Shown here one piece after another: positions 1 through 10,000 of a DNA stretch of 11,643 bases (positions within the stretch are counted from its first letter, which is position 1; the number at the start of each line of letters is the position of its first letter). The translations under genes and the position numbers were made by a program. Under the pieces are notes generated by a model that worked only from the letters and a program-made list of their open reading frames with translations, searched no databases and was not told the DNA's origin. The stretch is from Dissophora ornata (lineage: Eukaryota; Mortierellomycota; Mortierellomycetes; Mortierellales; Mortierellaceae): NCBI GenBank assembly GCA_025201705.1, contig MU617516.1, forward strand, positions 1-11,643. Reading direction: 5' to 3'.

Positions 1-766
1 AGCCTCTGAGTATATCCATCCAAGCGCGTGTAGCCACCGACCTGCTGTTGACTCACTGATGGAGAACTTGATGCCATTTGCTGGAAGGAAGACGTTATTG
101 ATGTACCGCCGGAGTATCGATGGCGTGATAGTGTATTTATGATTCTCCAATATCCAGGTTCTCAGCGTGTTGAAGTTATCGCCTTCGTTTAGTTGGTTCT
201 TAGTTTTCGCATGCTTTCCTCGACGCGACACAGTGATTTCCTCATTATTCTCCCACTGAGCAGCCCATATCATGATCCTCCGTGAAAAGTGCACGCCTCT
301 GCCAAGACCGACTGCCGTATCCAGAGCTGCCCTAGTCTTGCTCACTCCTGGGACCAAGCGGCGTAGGTACTGCTGGAGTGCTTGCAAATTAATGACCTCG
401 TCACTGAGGGGCGGATATTTCTTGTATTTGTGATCCAAGTAACCTTGAATTTCCAATACCATCCCTGCATTACGGTACACATCTACATCCCCGAAAGATG
501 ATACGACATACATGACAGAGTTAGAAATTTCAGCAGCGCATAACTATTGGCACGTAATATCCAGTCATCTTACCTGAAGGTTCTGCTACCTGTATAACTC
601 TCTTCCTGCGAGGAGCTGGCAGTATTGGCACAGTGAAGCCAAAGGTAGAGAGGGGAGGGGTGCCCACTGCAGCCCTTTTGAGAATCATCTTTCGGTGGTG
701 CAAGTTTTGTCGAGTGGTTCCATTGCGAGGCTTCGTCGTCTTCTCAAAAGCAGCAGCCAATCGCAT
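1..766 (-). CDS. Partial DDE-type transposase-like protein, N-terminal part, two exons, cut by the window edge
   Basis: I read exon 1 as 766-574 and exon 2 as 482-1, joined by a 91 bp GT-AG intron (573-483). The donor is CAG|GTAAGA, the acceptor is TGTAG, and there is a TTCTAAC branch-like site. The splice restores one open frame of 225 codons with no stop. The ATG at 766 is the first after an in-frame TAG. The N-terminus is basic and disordered. The exon 2 part is helical and includes SRRGKHAKT and, near the edge, SISESTAGRWLHALGW. That last motif resembles the helix-turn-helix segment just before the DDE catalytic domain in fungal DDE-superfamily (Tc1/mariner-like) endonucleases, which is family knowledge from memory. 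The catalytic acidic residues would lie beyond the left edge, so activity cannot be judged. No terminal inverted repeat or target-site duplication is visible. It may be a live element or a domesticated relic. Confidence 0.6.
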
Positions 767-1212
767 ACTCGTAACTGACTGTGCAAGCCAGGTTTTCCAC
801 TACAACATTTGCACAACCAACTTCTGCACCTGCACAGGTATGAGCCATGCTACTCTAGTTTATGATTGTGGCGCTTTCTGGCGTTTTATATCCGGGGACC
901 TCATGGAAGCGGAAATTCATGCGCGACCAGCCTGGCTTGTTCCGATATTCAATTCTCGCCCCGAATTGTTGTTTGATAGTGCTTAACGTTTCCCTACACC
1001 TATCTCTTACGCATAGATTGATCCTGTAGAAACCACGACGCCATCAAGCTCTCCGCCGCAGGTAAGTATGGTATATGGTAAAGCATTCAAGTAGTCAGCT
1101 AAGTACGCTATCAACTTTATTCTTTCTTGATTAACAAATATAATATCCCTTGATTAAGTCCATTTTCCCGACAGTCAGGCCAAAACCAAGGGCATCTGGT
1201 AGGTTGCCACAG
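767..1212. other. Intergenic stretch, no confident gene
   Basis: I see no gene here that I can support. It contains splice-like signals on the plus strand. One is a GTATGAG donor at about 838, with a GCTTAAC branch-like site and a CATAG acceptor at about 1015. Another is CAG|GTAAGTATGG at 1061/1062. The short segments between them do not join into a convincing frame. The plus-strand open frame at 633-986 overlaps the minus-strand transposase exon and looks incidental. The region holds the 5' flank of the minus-strand gene and possibly upstream exons of the candidate at 1213-1588. Confidence 0.4.
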
Positions 1213-1588
1213 GATCCTCTTTCACGAACAAAAATGCGTTTGGTAACCTACTCACTCACTTCCTTTTTTTTTTTTTGTCAACAATTGAGGACCGTAAGTC
1301 AATCTGTCTCAACGTCACGCCTTCGCAAAGGTCGGCATCTTGCTAATTTGTTGTCTATGCCATCACATTTTTCACCATCGCCCAGTATCCTCCAACGCAA
1401 CATCATCATCACCTCCTTCATCATCATCTGGTACGTGCCTCTGGTTTCGTCGTGTGTGTGATTCTAAAGATCGCCTTTTGAACTCACTCTTGACTCTGTG
1501 TATAGATGCGCGCAAGCACCCGCTTGAGGAACCTCAAAAAGGAGAAAAAAAGAAAAAGAAAGCTGTAAAGAACTGGCATTTTCTATAA
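1213..1588 (+). CDS. Candidate 3' end of a small unrecognised protein gene, three exon-like pieces
   Basis: The pieces are 1213-1293, 1386-1430 and 1506-1588. The first intron (1294-1385, 92 bp) has donor GTAAGTC, a TTGCTAAT branch-like site and a CCCAG acceptor. The second (1431-1505, 75 bp) has donor GTACGTG and a TATAG acceptor. Both are phase 1 and join one frame: STIED, then a Ser-rich stretch, then DARKHPLEEPQKGEKKKKK and a stop (TAA at 1586-1588). The intron sizes match those of the good genes nearby. Against it, the first piece includes a run of 13 T (read as poly-Phe), which could equally be the pyrimidine tract of an intron, and no start or upstream exon can be fixed. I do not recognise the protein. 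It may be a gene remnant. Confidence 0.25.
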
Positions 1589-1682
1589 CACAAACATTTT
1601 CCAAATTGAACAATTAATAAGTCTCACTGTTCAATCTCGTTACTGTTGAGTAGTTCACGGACGATGCCAGACGATCGCTTCA

Positions 1683-3053
1683 ATGGCGATACAACCTCCT
1701 TCGGCCGAAATGGACATTGAGATCTGGAACGGTGGTAGAGGACGTCCTGTACGATGCAGGAAAGGAGCTGGCAGTTTCACAGTAAGGAACTATTGCTTTA
1801 AATCATGTTCTACACCACTAACTCCCGTATAGACCTGCTCACTGACGTGTCTCGTTTCTTTTATCCTTTTTCTTGCATTCTGTAGTCCCGCTCATGCTTT
1901 CATGATTGATATACAGGATCCCTTTACAAAAAAATTATTGAATCAAAGTGACTGGGATGAGATTTTGGAAGACATTCCCAAGACTACAGGATACTCAGAT
2001 TCCGCCTCAATATATATGGATAAGTTTGATGAAGTTTCGTCTCTGACTGACTTGAAAACACGACTTTGGAGTAGTCCCGCACCAGACGCTGAATGCGAGC
2101 TTATCCACAGTTGCTTGAAGAACTGGTAATTTTTTGTTTCCCTCTTTTCTTACTTTTTCTACCCTTCTCTTGGGATTCGGCTTCTCATCTTGTTACAACC
2201 ATAATTTCATGTTTTAGGGTTGATATTTACGAGATGGACCCACCCCCTTTTACATTGGAGGGGAAGCTCTCAGAAAAGTGGTGGGGAACGCATGCGTGGG
2301 GCATTTGCAACAACCTCTGCAAGGGGATACCAGGATGTTTTATGATGGTTGGGGAAATGACAGGGAAAGATTCATCAACTCGTCGAAACAATAAAATGCA
2401 CGCGAAGGAAGAGGCCCCACAAGATTCACGGAAGAAGATGGGCATGCGCGCCAATTTTATATGGCGTTCAATGCTATCCCCTCAAAAAAGATTGGTCCAT
2501 TGGGGAGGCTGCTCAGGTGTGGGATGAGTCGTCCTGAAAGTACGCATGCGAGAACATCTTCAATTACCCCGCCAGCTCCACGACATTCTTGTGGCACGGT
2601 CAATGGTTGGAGGCCCTAGGAAGCTACGGAATGTTCTGGTTTCAGGACTTGCACTAGGAGGCCTTTTGTTGTCTGCAACAATGTCTCACAACGCGCGCTT
2701 TTTTTAATGTTTCGTTTGCTTTTGACTTTTCCGGGGTGGCAGTGGCTCATACGATGGAGAAGATGCCGCTTCGACCCCGACGTGCAAATCATGCCGACCT
2801 CCTTCCTCGCACTCCACCAACTCCTGCTGCTTCGAGTAAGTCTTGTCTCCAAGGTCTCATGTTGCTTATGATGTAAGAAATGCACTTGTTCATCAATTAT
2901 ATTCAACTTTAGTCCTCAACCTTAGACCTGATGACAAAGTACAACATAGCCTACATGGCGCTCAACCAAGAGAGCCGCCTTCTTCGGCATGACTTGGAGC
3001 CAGATATCGATGAAACGGAAGACTGGGTGGATTTGCTTCCCTCGTCGCCATAG
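1683..3053 (+). pseudogene. Uncharacterised conserved fungal protein, multi-exon, apparently disrupted
   Basis: The best-supported coding starts near 1886-1902 (MIDIQDPFTKKLLNQSDWDE) and runs to 2125. A 92 bp intron (2126-2217) follows, then a frame with DIYEMDPPPFTLEGKLSEKWWG, CKGIPGCFMMVGEMTGKDSS, TRRN and KKMGMRANFIWRS. This pattern (WW, then GE..GKDS..RRN, then K.MG.R.D/N.I) resembles a large fungal family of unknown function. Near the A6 run at 2484-2489 the plausible frame jumps: one frame ends at 2527, while the next reads DWSIGEAAQVWDESS then TGA at 2535-2537. Coding character resumes in another frame (LPRQLHDILVARS, 2565-2605). It then shifts again near the T7 run at about 2701 to FDPDVQIMPTSFLALHQLLL. 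A 77 bp intron (2836-2912) leads to the last exon, which ends ETEDWVDLLPSSP and TAG at 3051-3053. A weak first exon (ATG 1683 to 1781) with a 51 bp intron is possible. It is either a decayed copy or a gene hit by sequencing indels. Confidence 0.55.
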
Positions 3054-3189
3054 ATGTTGTATGCAAACATCCCCCCCCCACAGCAACATCCGCAATAAAA
3101 AAGAGTCGCCTTCTTTGGCATGACTTGGAACCAGACCTCGATGAAACGAAAGACTGGATGGATTTGCTTCCCTCGCCGTCATAGATGTT
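2970..3189 (+). repeat. Imperfect direct duplication, about 88 bp, of the 3' coding end
   Basis: Copy 1 is about 2971-3058 and copy 2 about 3102-3189, offset exactly 131 bp. They differ at about nine sites, nearly all transitions. Copy 1 is the C-terminal coding end of the upstream family member (HDLEPDIDETEDWVDLLP then TAG). Copy 2 keeps the same frame and ends at the equivalent stop (HDLEPDLDETKDWMDLLP then TAG), but it has no exon joined to it. The spacer holds nine C in a row (3071-3079) and an AATAAA. Confidence 0.85.
3094..3099 (+). terminator. AATAAA polyadenylation-like signal
   Basis: AATAAA lies about 40 bases after the TAG at 3051-3053 and just before the second copy of the 88 bp duplication. 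Its position suits 3'-end formation for the upstream gene. If used, the second copy would fall in or beyond the 3' end and not be translated. Confidence 0.4.
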
Positions 3190-3680
3190 ATTTGAGTATG
3201 ATGATTTGTTCATCGTATAAACCATCATAAATCATACCATCATAGCCCACCTATCACAAACAACCACACTAAACATGACGTGTTTCCTACATAATTACGT
3301 GTCTATGCCAAAAAAATCCGCCAAGTGTCTCAATAATTATATCATGCTGCTGTCAAGGAACAGGTTCGGCAGACAAGCGAAAGGTGTGTGAGATAGACGC
3401 GACCGCAGGCCGTCTAGCGTGCATAGGAGATGCGTACGAGCACTGTGAACCAAGAGAAGGGATCCTTCTCATGCTATCTTGATGAGATCTATAAATCTTT
3501 GCCTCAGCTTCCTACGGATGTCCTGCTTTGCAATTTTCAGTCTACTCTCTGTGAAACGGAAGCGCTGGGAGCACGTTTTAGACAGAGTTCCGGTTTACTC
3601 AGAGACGACTTTTGTATGTGAAGCAAGCTTGGAACCGACGAAATCGTCAGTTTCGTTAACAGAGAAAGAGTTACTACAAT
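3190..3680. other. Intergenic stretch, no confident gene
   Basis: The AT-rich start (3190-3350) has loosely repeated ATCATA/TCATAA words. Two short overlapping plus-strand frames follow, at 3430-3621 (63 codons) and 3479-3691 (70 codons). Neither shows a domain, a good splice junction or a family resemblance I can name, so I do not call either a gene. Confidence 0.4.
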
Positions 3681-4001
3681 CCAATACCTGACCAATGCTG
3701 CTCCTGGAATGAAACCAACAAATTACGAAGCTTGAAACACGCTAACGAGTGCAATAGGAGCCGTGTTGGATCATGCAGACAATGGTGATCATATACTCAC
3801 CCATTTTCTTTGAATTGTCCTTTCTCTCGACTGCTCTGCTCTTCGTTCCGATTTACACACCTGTTGACATTTTGCACATAACACTTGCAATCTCACGAAC
3901 ACGCGCGAACACCATCACCACTAAATTGAACCCCACTGCAATTGTCAGCGAGTAGTGTGTCAACCTGGAAACCAAACACATCCGAAAAAAAATCACTGAT
4001 C
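3681..4001 (+). promoter_or_regulatory. Putative promoter and 5' leader of the large repeat-protein gene
   Basis: Two CCAAT boxes lie at 3681-3685 and 3692-3696, about 310-320 bp before the start codon. A strongly pyrimidine-rich tract runs from about 3790 to 3860, a common feature just upstream of fungal transcription starts. I see no convincing TATA box. The start context is gATCATGG, with A at -3 and G at +4. An upstream ATG at 3773 opens a 60-codon frame that stops at 3955, before the main ATG. If transcription begins upstream of 3773 it would act as an upstream ORF. Its hydrophobic translation is probably just a product of the CT-rich tract. Confidence 0.4.
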
Positions 4002-7000
4002 ATGGAGCATGATCTGAAGCACCAGACAAGGAAGGTCGTTGAGACACTTTACCACTGGCTATTCAATGAACCTGCCTATAGCCACTCGTCTATGACATCT
4101 CACGCAACTGCCTGTGTCAAGTCGTACTTGCCTCACCATCATGGCGCAGGAGATGCAGCTGCCAGCATGTTCCACGACAAAGCTGCAAGTATTGGTGAAT
4201 ACGCCGACATGATTCACGAAAAGGCTGCAGCTATCGCTTCTAGTGCATCGAGCGCCGTCTCGAATGCCGCCTCCAATTTAATTGATGGTCGTGATCCTAC
4301 AACAGGCGCCTCGTCGTCATGGCCTTGGCTCTCTTCGTCGCACCAACATCACAACTTGCTCGAGCGACTTCAGTCTCTCACCAACCCCAGGACTTGGCAT
4401 CATTTTAACCCCTTGACCGTCTGGAACGATTTCCTATCGGATCATGGTCTGGATTTCCATGATTTGCAGTCGCGCATGGGTCTGCACCATCTTGCGGAGA
4501 TGCTTGGTGTTGAGCCGCATATTGTACTCTTGTTATTACTCATGCCTTTGGTCGTACTACTCTTGAGCTACTGTGCGATGATGGGTGCTGGTCACACTGG
4601 AGGCGAAGAACCGCATCATGAGGAGAGTGGATCTGAAAACAAAACTGGTCCATTAAAGCCCGATGACAAATATAAAACCCAGGGCGCCTCATCCCCATCT
4701 GCAAGACAAGGTACTGGATCGGCCTCTACACCTTCATCAAATGTCGGGAAGGGAGGCAGGAAACATAAGAAAGGAGCTCAGGACGCAGGTGTGTGATGTT
4801 TTGTCAAAGTTTACTGGAATGTCAGCACGGTGATCTACACAAAGTGTCTCATCTCCCCCGCTTTGCAATTTGTGTGTAGATGTCGATGTTTCCCAAAAAG
4901 AGCACCATCAAACTGCTGACGGCGGCAAGCATGGTTCTTGGTCATCCATGCTTGGCATGCCCGGGGCCACGACCACTGATTCGACGAACAATATAGGTAA
5001 CGCTTGCTGCTCTTGAAAAAACCCCTCCGAAGTTCTTGACTGAACATCGAGAGACAATTTCTAATCTTTCTTTCTGCAAATTTAGAAGAGTCAAACGAGG
5101 CACATTGTAACAGCCATGGTACGTTGCACTGATAAACAATGTTTATTTATACTTATCTTCTGTTGACACCAATCGTTTCTCGCTTTTCTAATGCGTAGAC
5201 ATTCTCACTGCCATCGTGGAAGGTATAGAACGCATGCCTGAAAAGCCATTAATCCTCTCCCTTTAAAGCATACTGGTTCACAGGTGTGAATTGTAACAAT
5301 ATACTTATTCACCACTGTAGACATCGTAGGTCATTCCGTAGTTCAGCAGGGAGAGGAGGAAATTGATCTCGATAACGTTGAAGAATATGAAGCCGATATC
5401 TCTGGCAACGAAACCCCTCTCCTCAAACATAAGGAAACGGAAACTCCCAGTCTGTCACCTGGAAACGAAGCAAAGGATATGCATGACCACGACCATCTCA
5501 CGACGGAGACTGCACCTGCTCTGCCAAGATCAAGAGTTCCGTGTTCCCATAGCAGCCTCAAGGAGGCAGATCGTCATCGCCACCAACCTCATGTCTCGCA
5601 CCGCCGCCGCCACCATCGCGGGCAAGAGCATGACCACAGTCATAGCCAAGCTGCCAATGAAACTGACATGCAAGGATATCAGAGTCTTGCCTCCAAGATA
5701 ATCAATTTTGCTCAAGAAAATTCAGTCATGAAGAACCTGGATGGCATTTCCGGTGGTGTTCTTGGTGCGACTGTCGCAACAGTCGCTGCCTTCGCGAACA
5801 CAGCTGAAGCTGCCACTCATGCCGTGAAAGAGCACATATCGTTGGAAGGTACAAACGATTCGATATACCGTTGAGCAAGGATAAGGGTTGTATGTTATGC
5901 CCGAAACATCCTGATGTTTATCGTTCTGTATATGCACTGCTCTTAGCTACGAATGCTGTTCCAGCAACGAAAAAGAACACACTTGAGGGTTCAGGCGCTC
6001 ATCCTTCGGGCTCATTGAGAGAAGAGAAGCTGCCAGCACCCGTAAACGGTATGTAGAATTTTACAGGGTTTTCATCTGCACTTCGTTCGTTTTCAGTACT
6101 AAACATGTCTTTCCCTCCAATTCCTGTATAGATTCCTCTATAGATTCCGTTGAGAGTAGCAAGGGCAAGAGTGCTCGCCGTGCTTCTGAAAGCCGAGACC
6201 AGATTTCACCTGTCAAACCTACCATAGCTGGCAATATTCCCCGACTCCGTCAACGGAGTGTCACTCAGGGCCAGGGTCCCGCAGTCGATGATATCGTGGA
6301 TGTCTCGTTACACGACCCCAAAACACCCACAAAGTCACTAATTGAGCGCGACGGTCGCAGAGAGAAAGTTGCCAGGATTCTGCGGGTGAAGGAATATGAT
6401 GTCGAAGACATCTCCCTCGGCCCTAAGATGGTCCACACCCCTTACAATGATCCTATCAGACGCAAGGGCCACATCTCTGAGGAACTTGCCGTTAAATCCC
6501 AGGACGATAAGACGAAATTAAGCCCTGATCAATCCGACGTCAATTGGGGTACGACTTTGAACACCGGTACACTCTTTGGAACGTCTAATGCTGGCACGCC
6601 TGTGTCACGACCATCGACCCCGGTATTCTTTTCGCCCAGTAGCATGGGAGCCAGGGTCGAGGAAGCCGTCACCAAGATCGAGGCTGCTGTCGAGAGTACA
6701 AAAAAGGGCATCAAGACATCTACTAAACACGACGTGAGTACCCGCGCCGTTCCGGGAGCTAATGATGGCAACAAGACTATCGGCACCATAGCCGATGCGA
6801 ACAAAGGCAAGGGCAAAGGCAAGGGCAAAGGCAAAGGCAAAGGCAAGGGCAAGGGCAAGGGCAAGGGCAAAGACAAAGGAAAGGACACCGCCGACTCCTT
6901 GAAAGAAGCTGTTCAGAAATCTGAAGCTGCAGTCCAGAGTGTTGCTGAAGACATCAAAACCGCCGTTAAACAGGCAAAGGACACGGCAGGAAATCAATTC

Positions 7001-10000
7001 GAGGCCTCAATCCAGGAAGGCGAGAAGGCTATCAATCAGGGGCTGGAGTCGGCTCAGAAAGTCAAAGATACCGCTGCTGGTGTTGTCAAAGTAGCCGTGG
7101 CAGATGCCGAAACCATCGCTCGCAAGGCTACTCTGGACACCGAGAAGGCCATAGAGTCCGTCTACGAATCAGCTCAGAAGGCAAATAATTCAGTATCCGA
7201 TATCATTCAAAAGGTGGCCAAGGACGTCAAGAAGAATATCGGGCCTGCTGTTGGCGGTGCCGAGGTGTCAGTCACAGGTGCTGATGGGGCGACCCAAAAG
7301 ATCGTTGATTCAACCCGCGATTCAATCCAGAAGGTCGCAGACACCGCCACCAATAGCGTGAAAGGAGCCGTGACAAGCGCCGAAATTGCAGGTCATAAAG
7401 TTGTGCAGGATGCCAAGAAGTTTATGGAGTCGTCCCGCGACTCTGCTGAGAAGGCAAAGGACTCGGTAGCTGATAACTTTCAGAAGGCAGTCAAGAGTGC
7501 TAAGAAGGATGTCGAACTTGCTTTGGACAGCGCCAAGAGGATTCAGGATACAGCCGTCAGCAGCGTCGAGGGATCACTCACTAGTACTGAGAAGACAATT
7601 CATGAGGCCAAAGACACTGCCGCTGATGGCGTTAAAGGAGCCGCAACGAGCGCCGAAACTGTCGTTCAAAATGTCAAGCAGGACGCCAAGAAGGCTATGG
7701 AATCTGCCCATGACGTTACTGAGAAGGCCAAGGATTTTGCATCCGAAAGCATACAAAATGCGGCCAAGGATATTACGAAGGACTTTGAATCTGGTGTTGA
7801 TATTGCTGAACAGATCAAAGATGCAGTTTTTAGTAGTATCAAGGCATCTGTCGCTAGTCCAGAGAAGACAGTCCAGAAGCTTGTGGATTCTGCAAGCGAT
7901 TCAATCAAGAAGGCCGAGGACACTGTTGCTGATATTTTTAAAGAGGCTGCGACTGGCGCTGAGACTGTCATGCAAAAGGTTACTCAGGACACCAATGAGG
8001 CCGCCGAACATATCTGTGACTCTGCTGAGAAGACAGCGCAATCGGCGCCTGAAGGTATCCAGAAGGTGGACAAGGGCGCCAAGAAGGACATTGAATCTCT
8101 TACTGACCGTGCCGAACAGACCAAGGATACAGTAGCCAGTGCTGAGAAGACAGTTCAGAAAGCCCTCGATTATGCTCGTGATTCGGCTCAGAAGACTAAG
8201 GGTACCACTGCTAATAGCATTGAAGGAGCAGCGACAAGTGCCGAGACTACTGTCTACAAGGCTATTGGGAACACTAAGCAGGCCATGGAATCTACACGCG
8301 ACTCAATTGAGAAGGCGAAGAGCTCAGGACCCGACAGCATTAAGAAGTCGATCAAAGGTGTCAAGAAGGACGCTGCATCTGCTATCGACAACGCCAAAAT
8401 GATGAAGGATACAGTAGTCAGTGGTGAGGAATCACTTATTAGTACTGAGCAAACGGTCATGAAGACCGTCGAATCTGCTCGCGAGTGCATCCATAAGACC
8501 AAGGGTAAAGCCAAAGCATCCGTCGCCAACGCTGAGGACACTGTCCAGAAAGCCACCGACTCTGCGCGCCACGCTGTCCACAAGAAAGGGGCCGCTGCGA
8601 AGGAGCATACAAAGAAGGAAGTTGACATCAAGACGAAGGGCATAGAAGGCACCGCAGAGCAGTCTCTCCAAAATACAGAGTCCACCGCAAAGAATGCCAT
8701 TCATCACGCTGAGGAGTCGACCGCCGATATCGTTAAAGCGTCAGTCGCCAAGACCAAGAATACCGCGAAAGAGACTGCTGTCGCTGCTCGTGACTCTGCT
8801 AAGCATCGCGGCGAGGCTCTAAGGGAGCAAACCAAGAAAGCGATGGACACGACTGAGCATGATATTCATACAAAAGTGGAAAGTGTCGAAAACGCTGTCA
8901 CCCACGATGCTCAACAGGCCGCCAGCGATGCTGCCAAGTTGGTAACTGATATTACACTGCATACAAAGGATGCGACCAAAGCTACAGTCGATTCGGCCAT
9001 CGAATCCTTTCGGCACTCTACAGATTCCTCTGCTCGTAAAGTCAAGACAACAGTTGATTCGGCCATTGCCTCTGTTGAGCATTCCAAGGATGCCACCATC
9101 GCCCAGGCCAAGGCTGCCACTGTCGGATCTACTGTCCTTACCACTGAGCAATCCAATGATGCAGCAATTCAGAAGACCCCCGACTTGGCCCAGGGCGCTG
9201 TCAAACCCAAGACCACATTTGACTCGGTCATCAGTACCGTTCGCTCAGTCAAGGACACCGCTTATAATGAAGTTAAGGCGACTGTGGACTCAACCCTCAC
9301 CGCCGCCCGGTCGGCCAAGGACGCCGCTATCCAACGAGCAACGGAGACAGCCCATGCTACCGTAGATCAGGTCAAGGCTACCGTCGACTCGACCGTAGGT
9401 ACTGCCAAGGATGTGTTTGTGCATAATGTGGTTGAGCCGATTGACAATGTAGTTGATATTGGACGTGGAACCATCGATGCCGGCATTCAAGGTGCGCGCG
9501 AGGCAACCGAGAAGTTTGAGAAGGCGGCAGCAGAAAAGGCTAGCAAGGGAGTCCAGGAAATGAAGACCACCTCGAAGCAAGTGACCAAGAAGATATCTAA
9601 GGGCGCCAAAGTCACGTTTGAATCAATGGGGACGACTGGAGCTACAGCGTCGTCTTCGAACACAGAATCAAAGTCTTCACGAGACCTCTTGTCGTCCGCC
9701 AAACACCTTACCGGTGGTTTTGGCGACACTGCATCTGAGGTCCTAGCCCACGCGACTGGCATCGTCTCCCAAACGCTCCTCCACGCCAAGGATAGCACCA
9801 CCGAGTTCCTTGGAGCCGCCAAGAACGACCTTTTGCACGGCTCCGAGGCTTTGCAGCAGCATCGCCATGACCACGAAGGAAGACACGAAGAGTTAAGGGA
9901 TATCAAGAATGACTTGGAGCAGAATAGGCAGTTCAGAGGAATAGGCTCCTCGGATTCGAAGGCAGCCAAGAAGGCAAACGAGGTTGCGAAGCAGTACTAC

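Noticed and set aside
3071..3079. The C9 run as a functional element
   Set aside because: A single short homopolymer in a spacer, with no partner structure visible.
2922..3228. Minus-strand frames across the 88 bp duplication
   Set aside because: The plus-strand frame matches the family's C-terminal coding and stop; the minus frames only reflect the duplicated DNA.
3942..4001. An upstream start for the large gene
   Set aside because: The frame is open, but it would need a TTG start; 4002 is the first ATG and has A at -3 and G at +4.
6529..6997. Antisense frames rich in Leu-Pro or Ala-Leu/Phe opposite the Lys-Gly array
   Set aside because: They are direct reverse translations of the hexanucleotide repeat.
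7497..8135. A 212-codon overlapping plus-strand frame in the repeats
   Set aside because: It is an Arg/Leu-rich shadow produced by repeated codons such as GCC AAG and GAC TCT in another frame.
8254..9156. Several long antisense frames across the repeat exon
   Set aside because: They mirror the repetitive, stop-poor composition of the sense frame and show no domain or splice support.
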